Shown here: piece after piece, positions 1 through 12,049 of the stretch
Numbering within the stretch: the stretch's first letter is position 1
How the letters are laid out: each line of letters begins with the position of its first letter
Assembly (NCBI GenBank): GCA_031772625.1
Contig: CM062814.1
Location: 818,966,757-819,030,756, forward strand
Source of the DNA: Pinus tabuliformis
Taxonomy: Eukaryota; Streptophyta; Pinopsida; Pinales; Pinaceae
Reading direction: 5' to 3'
DNA: 64,000 bases
The notes under the pieces: generated by a model
Database searches by the model: none
The model's input: the letters and a program-made list of their open reading frames with translations, nothing else
Told to the model about the DNA's origin: nothing
Position numbers and translations under genes: made by a program

Positions 1-576
1 GTTGGATACTACCGAAGGTTCATAAAGGACTTCAGCAAGTTGGCTTCTCCTTTGTTTGGGTTGTTGGCAAAATATTCTAAGTTTATATGGTCAAAGAGAT
101 GTCAAGAGGCCTTAGACATTCTAAAGGGTAAGTTAATCACTACACCAATCCTTAGAGGCCCAAACTGGACCCTCCCTTTTCATATTCATGTTGATGCCTC
201 ACACAAAGCCATAAGAGCAGCCTTAGGTCAAGAAGAGGAGAAATTTCCCTATGCCATCTATTTTATCAGTAAGAACTTGTCAACGACTGAGCTAAACTAT
301 ATTGTGACCGAAAAAGAACTCTTGGTTGTTGTGCATTCATTAAACAAATTTAGGCATTACATTACATGCTATCAAACATTTGTGCATATTGATCATGCTG
401 CAATCAAATATTTAATGAACAAACCAGATGTGAATGCTAGAATTATAAGATGGTTTCTTTTATTACAATAGTTTGATCTAACTATTGTTGATAAGCCTGG
501 TAAGGAAAATGTTGTTGCTGACTTTCTATCTAGGATGAATTTGCTTGCAAGTAAAGAAGGAATGGTGGATGACTAG
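1..576 (+). pseudogene. Tat-like pol: RT C-terminal tail and RNase H (broken)
   Basis: The frame from base 1 reads the thumb/connection end of Ty3 RT ([20 protein letters not shown]) and then RNase H: first Asp in HIHVDASHKAIRAAL, Glu in TEKELLVVVHSLNKFRHYI, and a later acidic site in the DHAAIKYLMNKP region. The domain ends with the usual NVVADFLSR. RNase H removes the RNA strand of the RNA/DNA hybrid during cDNA synthesis. A TAG at 469-471 interrupts the frame exactly where element B has CAG (Gln), and another TAG follows at 574-576. The sequence closely parallels 13060-13640 of element B, so both belong to one family. Confidence 0.85.
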
Positions 577-1949
577 TTACCAAATGAGAATTTGTTTGCT
601 ATTTTAGTTCTCTCCACATGGTTTGCTGATATAGAATACTATTTGGTATTAGCACAGTTCCCACCAAACTTGCCCTCCAAGGAAAAGAGCAATATAGTCA
701 AGAAAAGCACCCCCTTCACCTGGATTGGGGGCAATCTGTTCAGACTTGGCCCAAATCAATTCTTGAGAAGGTGTGTAAGGGCAGAGGAAGTCTTTGACAT
801 CCTTATGACCTGTCATGATGGGCCTTGAGGAGGTCACTTTGCAGCAAAGAGGATAACATTCAATGTGTTTCAAGCAAGCTATTATTGGCCTACTCTTTAT
901 TAGGATGTGAAAAAGTACATTAGTTAGTGTGATCAGCGCCAGAGGATGGGAAAGCCGCCTCCAAGGGATGAAATGGCCCTAAAACCTCAAGTGACCTTCA
1001 AGCCATTTGACAAGTGGGGCATGGACTTCATTGGACCTATCAACCCTCCTCCAAAGCAAAAACATCTCATCATTGTGTGCACTGATTATTTGACTAAGTG
1101 GGCTAAAACTGAGGCAATTAAGGCAGCAACAAAAGAGAAGGTGGTTGATTTCCTAAGGGAGAATGTATTCTACAAATTTGGGTACCCTAGAGAGCTAGTC
1201 ATAGACCAAGGCATCCAGTTTACCTCCAGCATGATTGAAGAAATGCTCAGCCATCAAAAAGTAAGCATAGGACCTCCACTCCTTATCATCCACAAGCTAA
1301 TGGGCAAGTGGAGGTGACCAACAGGGAACTGGAGAACATATTAACCAAGGTAGTGAGCAACAGTAGGAAGGATTGGGCAAAGAGACTAGTTGAGGCCACC
1401 TGGTCCTATAATACAACATGGAAGACCACCACTAGATTTACACCCTAAGAGCTAGTCTATGGGAAAAAGGCTTTGTTTTCCATTGAGTTCGAATATAACA
1501 CATTGAGGATGGAAGCCCAACTAGATTTGGATCTCAGTCATGCATAGAAAGAAACATTGTTACATTTAAATGGCTTGGATGAATTTAGAATGCAGGCCCT
1601 CTTACATACAGAGATATTTCAGCTTCAGAGGAATATTTGGCATGACAAACATATTAAGGAGAAGAAATTTCAAGAGCGAGACTGGACATTGTTATATGAT
1701 TTTAGGTATAATGACTTCAAGGGAAAGCTAAGGACAAGATGGCTCAGACCTTATGTGGTGGAAATATGACATGATAACGGTTCAATGAAAATTAGAACTA
1801 TAGATGAAGAAGCCATTCCATTGCTTGTTAATGGACACCGATTGAAAATGTACAAGAGGCTTTTATCAAAACAAGAGTTCATTGACAGTATCAATAAGAC
1901 ATTGATGATGGTGGAGCAAGTTCCAGTTCCTCCCTCATCAAGGCACTGA
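577..1949 (+). pseudogene. Tat-like integrase (broken)
   Basis: This codes for an integrase relic in shifting frames. The N-terminal zinc-binding region lies around 830-945, with two CAG-to-TAG changes compared with element B. The catalytic core spans about 1005-1420: first Asp in VCTDYLTKWAKTEA, second Asp in LVIDQGIQFTSS, and the Glu in VEVTNRELENIL after a frameshift near 1255. The C-terminal region continues to a TGA at 1947-1949, with further stops near 1447 and 1545. An integrase inserts the finished cDNA into the chromosome; this copy cannot make a full protein. Element B supplies only the first part of the homologous integrase because it breaks off at about 14120. Confidence 0.8.
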
Positions 1950-1973
1950 AAAAGAGAAAAAATAATAAGGATT

Positions 1974-2143
1974 CAGGTGAAAACCTCCATGAGGCACCTG
2001 AGTCCCATCTTTGGGTTGAAAACCTCGTGAGGTGGCCAAAGGATGAGAAAAAAGGAAAAAGAGTAAGAATATCCCTAGGTGAAAACCTTCCTTGAGGCGC
2101 CTAGGGCAGATATCTAGGGTGAAAACCTCTTTGAGGCAGCCTA
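1974..2143 (+). repeat. Four imperfect GGTGAAAACCTC...GAGGCACC hairpin repeats
   Basis: Four copies of a 25-28 base unit start near 1974, 2012, 2077 and 2116. Each carries GAAAACCT followed by TGAGG and a partner of the opening GGTG, so each unit can fold on itself (CCTC pairing with GAGG, GGTG with CACC). They lie just downstream of the integrase stop in element A. Short repeats of this kind are common after integrase in plant Tat/Athila elements; their role is not known to me. Confidence 0.7.
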
Positions 2144-2162
2144 GGTGTTTTAATATAGATAT

Positions 2163-2276
<114 letters not shown>

Positions 2277-2279
2277 AAA

Positions 2280-3415
2280 GAAAAAGAAAAGCATAATTGT
2301 TATTTGTAGGTGGGTGAGAAAGACAATCAAGGAGCAAAGAGAAGATCCAAAGGGAACCCTGCCTCACATATATTCATCTCCTCCACTCGTTACCATGCAT
2401 CCGTCCATTAATTCCCTTGTTTTTCACTTCATTGCTTCAATTCAGGTAAAGATTGTGTTTTCTATAGGATCCCCTGAATTGTAGATTGGTTAGGTCTCCA
2501 AAATTCATACTAGACATGATGTAACCAATCACCTCATCCATGTAACCATCATCCATGCATCCACACACACCCCTCCCTCTGTCCATTCGTTACAGCATCC
2601 TCACAGCACCAGCCAGCAACATGATCAAGAAATTTTGAGGGAGACACCAAACATTTCCAAGTGGTAATCCAGGAGCTCCACAGCAGCAGCAGCATCAAAT
2701 CTCTAGTCACAGACACCTCCAAAAGCCAAGAAACCATCAACAGATAGTAGAGGGGGAAGAAGAATGACCATGCAGCAAATAGATAATGCAGCACCTCTAA
2801 TCTTTGACAATTGCATCATGGCATCAAGACCACAAGTAAGTATCCCACTCACTCATATGCAGCATTTGATCAAAAGTTGTAAAGGTAAAGAGGTAGTTGG
2901 TTTGTAAGTGAAAAGGTGGCCAATTAACTTGGCCACCTTCATTCAGTCATCACATACAAAGCAGGGTGTCCTCTCACACATGGCTGCAGTCAACTCAAAG
3001 AATAGAGGAGTGGGACAAGAAGCGGTTAACTATGGATTTAACATCTATGGGAGTTGATTATAAGGAGTGGGAATGATGAGGTGGTATAAAGGGAAACAAA
3101 ACATCATTTTCATGCATTCATGCATTCCACCTCCTTGAAACTCCCTCACTCAAGTAGCTCTCATAACTCTGGCCACCCATTGGAAGCAAGGATCCATCAT
3201 TTTGCAAGAGAATTCCTATAAGAATAGTCTACAGGAGCAGTCTACAGGATACATAGAGGCATTCTACAGGATAGGTAGAGAGGGGTTCAAGAGGTAATAT
3301 CAAGAGAATTGTCCACTGCCACCATTCTAAAGAGGTAGGATCTAAAAATCCATCCCCATTTACAAGCAAATGAACTAAAAGTCCTCTAAAAAGCTAGTGG
3401 ATTACATACACAGGA
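2280..3415. other. Non-coding spacer of element A
   Basis: I see no supportable gene. The stretch is rich in CATCCATGCATCC-like words and holds three CTACAGGA octamers at 3229, 3242 and 3264; the same octamer is repeated in the 3' ORF of the related element at 24551-24621. It probably belongs to the internal region of element A between integrase and the extra 3' ORF. Confidence 0.6.
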
Positions 3416-3419
3416 AACT

Positions 3420-4960
3420 TTGTTTTCTCAAGAATTTGCTCATTCCCTCACTCCACACAACAGAATCCATGCCACTATTATAGTTAGAGGGCTCGCTATA
3501 GATCTCACCCTAGATTTCATCAGTAGGGTCACCACACTTCCCCTAGGAATTGCATGGAGAAAAAAAGACAAAGTAGGCAATCAGCTGGCAAAAAGGAAAT
3601 TCTTTTTAGAAGGTAAAAAACCCACAAAAATGGAGTAAGGAGGGACAGTCTACCATACCCATGGAGTGAGGTAGGCTACCAACTCATCAAATATATCTCA
3701 TATGAGGGTAGATAAAGTGTTGTTTATGGCTACCATTTTAGTCTTCTTGAAGAACTAAGATTTGGGGTAGAAACACCAGTTCACCAAAGACTCAGCATAC
3801 CCTATTTCTTGATGCAATCACTCATAGACTCCAGCAACAAAGTAAAGGAAGGGAATTCCCAATGGTTTTCTCACCATGGTTTGAATATAATCCCCATTGA
3901 GGATGCCCTCCAAAACCTCAGGATCCCTATAAACTGCTTAGTCTTCAAAGACTTACTAGTAGAGTATGACATCAAAACCCTCATCTATGATGTTATTCCT
4001 TCTGTCAGAGATGAAGAAGGCATTGAAATAGAAGGGGAAGAACACAAGGAGGAGTCATCTAGGGTGTCTCCAGAGACCCCTAAGAGGATAGTTGTAGGAA
4101 AAGGAAAACCAACTAGCATGTATGGCCAGCCTCTCCTTGGAGGCCATCTAATGTAGGATGCCAGCTAAATCCTATGCTCTTTACCTCAAAGAACAATGGT
4201 TACAATTTCATATTAAAACACTAGCACAAAGGGGCATGATGCCATTTCAGGACTACAGGCAGTTTATTGATCTTTGTGATCAAAGTGCACTAGAGGATAG
4301 GGCCAAAATGGCTGAGTTTAACTTGCACAACATGGCCCTCACAGACATGAATATTTGGGATCCTAATGTAGATCTAGGAGATCTACAATTAATGGCTTTA
4401 TCATCATCGATGAACCATGAGAAGTCAAGGGCTGCAAAGATGAAAAGAATATTGGCCAGAGAGCAAAATGAACATCTTTTCATCATAGCTGAACAATCAA
4501 ATCCCATGGCCCTAATCAGCACCCATAATCTAATTGCAAATGATCCTCAACTGGAACCTAGATATCTTACTGCCCAAGAGCAAGAAATTTCACATTTTAA
4601 GGATATGTTTAGGCTGCTAAGAGATGATAATATACATGCCTACTAAAGGAGATGGAAAACACTGCCACACAGCTTGAAGATCAAAGAATATCACTCCCCT
4701 CAAAGGTTAAGAGAGGCACTCAACAGGACACCTATGCATAAGCAATAAATGAAAAGATTGAAGGTCAATTGGATAGGCCTAAAACTAAGTCCACCACTAC
4801 TCTTAGGGATGCTAGAGGGAGAAAAGAAGAAGATGAAAAGAGGTAGTGGGAAGAAGAAGAAAGAAAAGTAGGCTTCTATAAACAAGAAGAAGAGACCACA
4901 ACAGAAGCATGGGATGTCAGAGAGGCTACCATAGCCATGAAGGACATGGGCATTGACTAA
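3420..4960 (+). pseudogene. Extra 3' ORF of element A (putative plant transposon protein type)
   Basis: Two recognisable blocks remain. Block one (3420-4100, several stops) contains IHATIIVRGLAIDLTLDFIS, which resembles the VRG...F...I...LP start of the 'putative plant transposon protein' domain found downstream of integrase in Tat/Athila elements. Block two (4158-4646 and a broken tail to about 4960) matches 25035-25870 of the related element closely, including PFQDYRQFIDLCDQS and LISTHNLIANDPQ. A frameshift at about 4156 and a missing segment join the blocks, since the coiled-coil part seen at 24530-25000 is absent here. Function unknown. The ORF ends close to the polypurine tract, as in the other copy. 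Confidence 0.65.
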
Positions 4961-4990
4961 GTTGCTTAGAGGATGAGCAACACTTTCAGT

Positions 4991-5000
4991 AAGGGGGCAC
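4991..5000 (+). promoter_or_regulatory. Polypurine tract of element A
   Basis: AAGGGGGCAC lies immediately before the LTR start TGATGAGCC. A purine run here primes plus-strand DNA synthesis. The matching position before 25877 reads AGGGGGTGA. Confidence 0.8.
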
Positions 5001-6100
5001 TGATGAGCCTCATCATTGGGTAATTATATGGGCCTTAATTGGCCTTAATTCACCTCCTAGCTTAGTCAAACCAACTATTCCCACAACTTATTCCATACTT
5101 TTGATTATATTTTGTTTATGAGATGAGTTAGAGTTGGATATTTTGCTTTGTGGTCTAATGTGCATGTAATGAAGGAATAAAGGATAAAAGCAAGGAACTG
5201 TGGAAAAGACCTTGGTCAAAACTCAAATGGGACAAGGGAGAGGAATTATAGAAGGAAAATCCTCCTCATTTACTACTCCTCCAATCAAATATTCCTCCAT
5301 TAGCTCGAAGTGCAAACTTCCAAATCATGAGGAATAAAAGACATCCGAGCAAGTGAAAGTGACAGAAACCAGTTTATCTTGAGTGGGGAGCCAAGCCTCC
5401 CTAATGGGAAGGAAGTCATTGGAGACTTCAGATGTATAAGTAGAGAGACTTAGGACCTCAATATGATTCGGATTCTTATTGTAAAACTCTACTTTATTTC
5501 TGATCTGCAAGACTTGTGACAGTTTTTTTATGTAATCCATGGTTTTGGTAATGAGAATGAGTTTCATTTTGAGCTAGCTCTAAGTTAACTCAGAGGGTTG
5601 AAGCTCTTGGGTTAGGGCCCAACCCGAGCATCCAAAGCTCCTCTTTACTGTACATGTATGCTAGCACAGATTCCTAGTTTTCATTGTTCACTTGCTTAAG
5701 TAGCATAGATTTATGTTCTATTCATTTTCTTAAGTAGCTTTCTGGTTCTGTTCATTTGCTTGAGTAGCTTCCTGGTTTTTTGTTCATTTGCTTAAGTAGT
5801 TGCACTTTCATTACAGCAGTATAGCATAGATTTATGGTTTAACTGTTCATTTGCTTGAGTAGCTGCATTTTGCTTACAATAGTGTAGAGTAGATCGGTTG
5901 TGCTTTCGTTTACTTCCATTTGTGCCTTCTTTTAGTTCACAGGTTAGCTAGAAGGAAAAGATCACCATAAGGTTGTCCACAGGTGTCTCAGCCTCACCTC
6001 CTCCCTCTAGGACCATGACTTGATGAAGAGACCCTTCAGCAACCCCAAAAACACAGGTTTCTAATTCTAGCGTGAGATATGGAGTTTGATGTTTGATGCA
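5001..6100 (+). repeat. 3' LTR of element A (partial or diverged)
   Basis: The LTR starts TGATGAGCCTCATCATTGGG; the inverted copy ends at 32753 with nearly the same bases. Alignable landmarks shared with the LTRs at 25877 and 30671 include the TATA-like TATAAGTAGAGAG near 5440, GTAAAACTCTACT near 5480, GAAGCTCTTGGGTTAGGGCC near 5600, and CAACCCCAAAAACACAGG near 6045. Beyond about 6100 I cannot align it, so the LTR is truncated or replaced there. Confidence 0.75.
5686..5865 (+). repeat. Five copies of GTTCATTTGCTTAAGTAGC in the LTR
   Basis: Imperfect copies begin near 5686, 5720, 5750, 5782 and 5845, that is every 30-34 bases with one gap of about twice that. They lie downstream of the likely transcription start in the LTR of element A. 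No function is evident. Confidence 0.7.
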
Positions 6101-7751
6101 ATTACTTGTTCACCCTCACTGGTTTTTCTGTCATTTTCATTTGAAACCTCCTTTAGCACGTTCTTCATGCATCATTTCCTCACCGTCTAATTCACAACAA
6201 ACTTGCCCAATCACCATCTGATTCATTAGTTTATCCAACTGCCACCTCATGTGAAGTCTTCCACCTACTTTATGCACTTTAAATCCCCATCGTCGATCTA
6301 CCTCGCCTGATCTGATGGCTATCGTGTCACTTGATCGCCAACTAGCTTAGCCGATCTCTACCATTGATCTGTCTAGCCTGATCCAATGGCTATCGTGCAA
6401 TCTCGCGTGGATTCTTGCACGACCATTATCCGCCCAAGAGCACGTGAGAAAAGTGGTTTTCTCATGCTACGTGTCATGCAGTTAGGCTGATCACGTGAAA
6501 CTTCAAAATACAACTTACAACCTTAAGGGCGCGCGAGAAACTACTTACCACCTTTGAAACCCGCTCCATCATTTCTGCATGTTTCTTTTTCCCGTGATAC
6601 GATCTTTGCTTTCCATCCTTCGATTAATCCTGTTTTTCCATCTCTTGACTTAATCTTCGCAATAAGATCTTCGTATCCTATTCATTCATCTGGTTCATCC
6701 ATTTATCCACTTAACCTCTGTGATAAGACCTCAGTCGTTCATCTTGTGCTTTCACCCTGTTCATCCATCTAGTCACTTAAGGCTTTGCGACAAGGAAAAT
6801 TTTAAGAACCACCCTAAATTTATATGTATAATAAATGGGCTAATCCCCATGATACATAGGAAAAATGGGAGGTGATTTTATCAATAATATAATATGTATA
6901 TATAATTTTTTTGGCGAATCTCTCACTAGATTATATTATCTTGTACAATGATGGAGAATATTTCACTGAATTATAAAATCTTGTAAGATCTTAGCAAATA
7001 TTTTACTGAATAATAAAACATTGTGAAGTCTTGGTGAATGTTTTGTTAAAGTATGAAACTATATATGATAATAAGAAAACATATTCATTAAATTTTAATA
7101 TACTAACTACATGTTTGGAAAAAAGAAACATAATTTTCTCTTCCTACAAACAATGTTCCAAGTTTTAGTGGCTATGTTTGTCAAGGTTCTTACAATACAC
7201 TCTTTCATATCCTTCTATTAGTTTTGATAATATTCCACAACAAAGTTCTTGTAGGTGTTTATATTGACCACGAGTTCTGTCAAGGTAGGAGATATTAATC
7301 TTTTCTCTACAACTTTTGTCAAGCTACCACTTTTTTCAAGTTATCAAATTTCTTTCTTATTCCATAGACTCCAACTACGAGATAAAAAAACACATCAAAT
7401 TTGTTTACCCCAACACGCCAACAAGTAGCAAGCCCCAACTATATTATATATGAAAGTATTAGGTATCCCAAAGGCTTGAAGGGGATCTAATTGAAAGAAG
7501 TGACCATTTTGAGAAGCCTTCCAATCAATATATGAGTATATAAATGTAGATTTATTATTATTTTAATTGGAAATCTTCAATTAAATAATAAAATTTAATT
7601 ACGTCTCTCCCAATCTAAATTACTTATTAGCATAATTCACTACCCTCATAAGTCACGCATTTTTTAACAGCGTTGTAACATGTAGATTAATTTCCTTTTT
7701 GGTGAACAATCTCCACCTTTTAGGAAAATATGTTGCAGTGGCTCCAATAAT
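6100..7751. other. Unassigned DNA between elements A and B
   Basis: No gene is supported. It holds two perfect CACGTG palindromes (G-box sequence) at 6441-6446 and 6492-6497. It also holds imperfect repeats of about 60 bp around 6652, 6711 and 6776, each beginning CTTAA and sharing a GATAAGA/GCGACAAG core, and a 40 bp tandem repeat at 6916. From about 7060 to 7750 I see only AT-rich sequence. The part to about 7200 could be a diverged remainder of the element A LTR. Confidence 0.5.
6916..7060. repeat. 40-bp tandem repeat, about 3.6 copies
   Basis: Copies begin at 6916, 6956, 6996 and 7036, an exact 40-base period. The shared core is AATATTTCACTGAATTATAA followed by a CTTG-containing tail. 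The copies have diverged by roughly 20-30%. Confidence 0.75.
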
Positions 7752-9267
7752 CTTATTATTGTTTTGATAATAAATATGATATCATTTTTGAGCTAGCACT
7801 GAGTTACCTCAGAGGGCTAAAGCTCTTGGGTTAGGACCCAATCCAAGTAGCCAAGCTCCGCTTGTTTGTATTTATATGCTTTGTTTCAGTTTATGGATTA
7901 GTTACTGTTATATGAATTTCTTTCTTGGTTAAGAATAGGTTGCTTTTGGTGATTTAGAAGGTTATTTCCATTTGTGTTTTCTATAGCAGGTTAAGTAGTG
8001 ATAGAAAGATGATTCAAAAGGCTAGCAACAGTGCCTTGGCCTCTTTTCCTCCCTTTGGGACCATGAACTAAGGCAAAGACCCTCTTGCTGCCCCAAAAAC
8101 ATAGATTTTCCTTCTCCATAGGATTTCTAGTGTTTGCAAGTTTGTTAGAAGGTTAATGCTTTTCTTTAGATCTCTTCCACCATGCTCATTTTTTTCTTTG
8201 CAATAATTCTTCTTCCATGCTTTCTCTCCTTGTAGCATTTTTCAACATTTACTTCCATAGCTCATAATTTAGACTAGCTTGATGCAAAATTCTGTTTTTT
8301 GATATACACATTTCCTTTCTTGCTTGATCTCATTAGTTGACTGTCAGTTCTTTTGCAGCAGATCTCTTCTCACAACAGGTCAGTCTATCATCCATCACAT
8401 TCTCTCCTTGATCCATGCCCTGCAGGTCGCCCAAAGTTCACCTCAAATCTGCCTTGGTTTTCTGTATTTTTCCATAGGATTTCTTCCTCTCTCCCAATCA
8501 TCTTTCCCTCTCCTAGTGATCCCTGGTGGACCCTAGGCACCCTAACACATCATCCAAACCTTCATATACCTTTTCCACCCACTCTCACACCTTTAAAACC
8601 TTCAAAACTACTCTCGGCATCCTCCTGTAGATCCCCTGTGTCCTCCTATAGATTTTCCTGTAGGCTTTCTTTTGAAGGCCGAGTGTGGGAAAAGCCTCCA
8701 GAAGGCCACCCAAGACCTCCTAGGACCCATCTACACCATCCTACATCTCCTCAAACCCCAAAGTCGCCCTTCAACACTACCTATGCACTTCCACCTTCAC
8801 ACACAATAAAGTACATGCATATCAATTTCACATAAAAATCCAAAAATATGTTTTTTTCTCATTTACTTCTAGAAATAGCTTTAGTAGATGTTTACTTCCT
8901 CGAGTAGGTAATGGCATTCATTTCATGGTTTTCATAGTGCTTTCTGCAAAAGTAGGATTAGTTGGTTAAGTAGGGTTTGCTAGGTTTACTTTACATTTCA
9001 CTCTTTTTCCTTTCTGCAATTAGAGTAGCCTTTGTAGAGTAAGCTTTCCTTTCTTTCATCACATATAGAGATTCTTATGGAATCTATAGAAGTTGGCTTG
9101 AGCTCCTAGTGATCTTGCACCAGCTTACCAAGTGACAGCCTACAGTAAGAACTAGTACTTGTGCATACAGCACCATCGCTTCCAAGTTTGTTACGAACTA
9201 CTGGGTTGATAAGAGTAAAGCAAGCAGCCTAGGAGTTGCAGCATTATTGCTGCAATACTGGTGCTCA
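7752..9267 (+). repeat. 5' LTR of element B, 5'-truncated
   Basis: It aligns base for base with 26430-27956, starting at the TTTTGATAATAAA landmark (an AATAAA polyadenylation-type signal) and ending TACTGGTGCTCA before the primer site. About 550 bases of the U3 region are missing at its left end. Shared landmarks include GAAGGCCGAGTGTGG near 8675 and AGTAAGCTTTCC near 9040. The overlapping ORFs at 8324-8835 are not conserved in frame in the other LTRs, so I do not call a gene. Confidence 0.85.
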
Positions 9268-9275
9268 CCACTTTT

Positions 9276-9293
9276 TGGAGTCGTTGCTGGGGA
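9276..9293 (+). promoter_or_regulatory. Primer binding site, tRNA-Asp type (degenerate)
   Basis: TGGAGTCGTTGCTGGGGA lies 8 bases after the LTR end. It resembles the tRNA-Asp-complementary site of Tat/Athila elements (TGGCGCCGTTGCCGGGGA) with three changes. The equivalent site in element F at 30645-30662 is closer to consensus. Confidence 0.75.
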
Positions 9294-9622
9294 AGCGTCA
9301 GAGTATTTTGTGATTACTTCTTTCTTCTATTTTCTATCACAACATTTTCCTAAATAGTTTATTTCAGCAAAAGTAGAATAGTCATTTCTTTAAGCTTCTG
9401 CACTTCCTTTCTTTCCTTTTCAATTATGCAAATTTCATTTTAGCAAGAGTAGGCTAGTCATTTCTTTCAAGTTCTACATTTCCTTGCTTTCCTTTTCAAT
9501 TCTACAAATTTCATTTCAGCAAGTTCATTTCATTTAGTTGCAATTTGTTTTTTTCAATCCATTTCAGTTTTGCAGGTACAATCAGTGTGAAAAAAAACAA
9601 CCAACCAAAAATATTTCTTTTC

Positions 9623-11093
9623 ATGCTTCATAGGAATAGAGATAATTCAGGAAAATTCTTGCCCAACACCCCCACCACCTCACATAGCCAACCTTCTCTC
9701 TTCTTCAGTGGCAATGATCAAGAAGAACCTTTAGGTGAACAACCAAAGATATTTGAAGAACCTATAAGGGAAGAAGAAGAAGAAAACATCTCTCCTGAGC
9801 CAATGGATGAAAACGGAAATGCTAGGGGGAATGGAGAGAGAATAGAGCGTACATTTCCCATTAGGGAGACCAATGGGGACACCAAAATGAAGAATATAAG
9901 CCCTTCAACCCTACCTCACTTCCATGATTTAACTACAGAAGATCCTGACACCTTCTTGTTTGAGTTTGTTGTCATCTGTCGAACTTATGACTATGCAGAA
10001 GATGAGAAAAAGTTGAAACTATTCCCTTCTACTCTCAAGGATGCAGCGTTGCGTTGGTTCATGGGGTTACCTGGCAATAGAATCATAACTTGGGCTGAAA
10101 TGCAGCAGGCCTTTAATGACAAATATCGAGACTAATGTAGGTCAAAAGATACCAAATAAGAAATCTTCCGAATGACCATGGGAAGTGATGAATCCTTGGA
10201 AGATTATGAAGAGAGGTTCCAACTCAATTACAAAAGGGCCAGGTGCACACTTGACCCTGAATCTCTGAAGTTGGTCCTGCTAAGGGGAATTCCTGAAGAC
10301 CTTTTAGACAACCTCCATCTACTGGCCAGGGGAGACATCTACCAACTATCTTATGAGGACATAAAGACTGTTTTTAGAAACCATTCTAGAGCAACCAGAA
10401 AGAAAGGTATGGGGAGTCAACCCATAGCCAGTACCTCCTCTTTCAATTCATCCATTAAGGGTGAAATTGGAAACATGCTGGAAGACTTCAAAAGTGAGAT
10501 GTTGCAGACTCTTGCCATGCAAATGGGTACCTTGCATATCAAAAGAAAACAAGAGGAAGTAGAGAGGGCTTTGGCCATATTTTGTCCTAGATACACCAGG
10601 AGGCATCCTAGGAACGAATGTCCTTTGAACTATAGAGGTTTGTTCAGTATGTGAAGAAGATCATTCTATAGATAAGTGACCTTCCTTGCCCGGACTTAAA
10701 GTTGTGTACCAAGGGACCGAAGGAGCCACTGAACCACTCTATTTCATGAACCAAAGGAGACCACATGGACCTAGACCATACCAGCAGGGGATGCAAGGGA
10801 CATCTCAGGCATACTACAACCCCAACCAAGTCACTTCCATACCTTCTTGGGGCCCTCCTGCTCATCCTTCCTGGTCCATGCCTCCTCCTTGGTCCTTTCC
10901 ATCTCAATATCATGCCCAACCAGCCACTCATTCATTTCAATCCTATGTTCAGCTGCAACCTCAATGGAATGCATCTCATCATGGGTGGAGGCCACAGTAC
11001 AACTCTCCTCCCGCTCTTTGCCTCCACCACCTACTCAACCACAACCATTACCTTCTGCTCCACCAAGGAAACCCCAAATGCCTGCCCAGCTGA
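9623..11093 (+). pseudogene. Gag of element B (broken)
   Basis: Gag forms the particle that packages the element RNA. I place the start at the ATG of MLHRNRDNSGKF (9623), because the related element F begins the same way. An acidic N-terminal region (about residues 35-75) is followed by the retrotransposon gag core: LPHFHDLTTEDPDTFLFEF, LKDAALRWFMGLPG and DESLEDYEERFQ. TAA stops at 10133 and 10157 split the core. A one-base loss near 10630 shifts frame into a short Cys/His segment (CSVCEEDHS), where a TGA at 10677 replaces the last Cys. A Pro/Gln-rich tail (10686-11093) follows, then another frameshift. Confidence 0.8.
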
Positions 11094-11096
11094 ACC

Positions 11097-12049
11097 CGAA
11101 CCTAAACAACAGACAGGCTCAGCAAGTATATAGTGGGGAACCATCATGCCCAACTTATGCTGTGGAGATTCAGGAGATTAACCTACGATCTGGGAAGGTT
11201 CTCCCAGATAGCCAACCTCCACCTAGGGAGGTTGAGGAAGATAAAGAGGAAAATGAACCTAAAGCAATTCCACTCTTTCCTGAGAGACTATTTGGGACAA
11301 CACAGCCTACCCCAGAAGAAACTGAACTTTTGGGATAATTGAAACAGTTATGTGTGAAGATACCACTTCTCCAAGCCATAAAAGATGTGCCTATCTACAA
11401 TAGGTTGATCAAAGAGAAGTGCTTTAGGCATCTAGGAAGGCGCAAGAGAGATTCCCCAACCATCAATGTCATAGGACAACTGTCCAACTTGATGTTGGGG
11501 AAGGTAATCTTTCCGAAATCTTTGGACCTTAGAAGCCCAGTAGTTGATGTCCACATCAATGGCACCATGATGCCACATACCTTGATTGATTTGGGAGTTG
11601 CCACTAATGTGATGACAAAGGACACAATGCTCAAACGTAACCTCCAGGGCTCTTTGAGGAAGACCATGACAATACTGCAGCTAGCAGACCGCTCCACTCT
11701 GACCCCTGAAGGGATTATGGAAGATGTGATGGTCTCTGTTGATTCTTGGGAGTACCCTGTTGATTTCTTAGTTCTGCAGCCGAAGGAAAAGCTCACTAGG
11801 TATCCTCTCATCCTGGGAAGACCATGGTTGGCTACTGTCGATGCCTACATCAGCTGTCGAGCTGGGAACATGACCATCAAGAATGGGCATATGTCCAATC
11901 AGTTAATCCTATACCCTCCTGCCCAACCCTTGTTAGAACATTATCTACCTCTCTGGTTGGAGGAGAAGGATGAGGACGAGGTCTATTCTGCACCACTTTG
12001 TGCATTAGAAACCGCCATGGGGGGGAACTGCAAGATGAGGATGATATGA
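11097..12049 (+). pseudogene. Aspartic protease region of element B (broken)
   Basis: This region follows gag in the same frame as the gag core. A linker (YAVEIQEINLRSGKVLP, about 11155-11205) is typical of plant Ty3 elements before protease. A TAA at 11336-11338 interrupts it. The retropepsin-like core runs about 11530-11830: PHTLIDLGVATNVM holds the catalytic Asp, but the usual DLGAS is DLGVA, and YPLILGRPWLATVDA is the conserved flap/ILGRPFL-like end. The protease would cut the Gag-Pol precursor. Activity of this copy is doubtful because of the stop and the altered active-site neighbourhood. Confidence 0.75.

Noticed and set aside
2549..2794. Antisense ORF of 81 codons
   Set aside because: No domain, not conserved; lies in the non-coding spacer of element A.
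5325..5567. Antisense ORF in the element A LTR
   Set aside because: Frame not kept in the related LTRs at 25877 and 30671.
8324..8835. Two overlapping ORFs (70 and 160 codons) in an LTR
   Set aside because: The homologous LTR at 27032 has only a shorter, differently ending frame; the Pro/Ser-rich composition follows the DNA.
11395..11811. 138-codon antisense ORF
   Set aside because: Shadow of the sense protease region, which aligns with element F in the sense frame.
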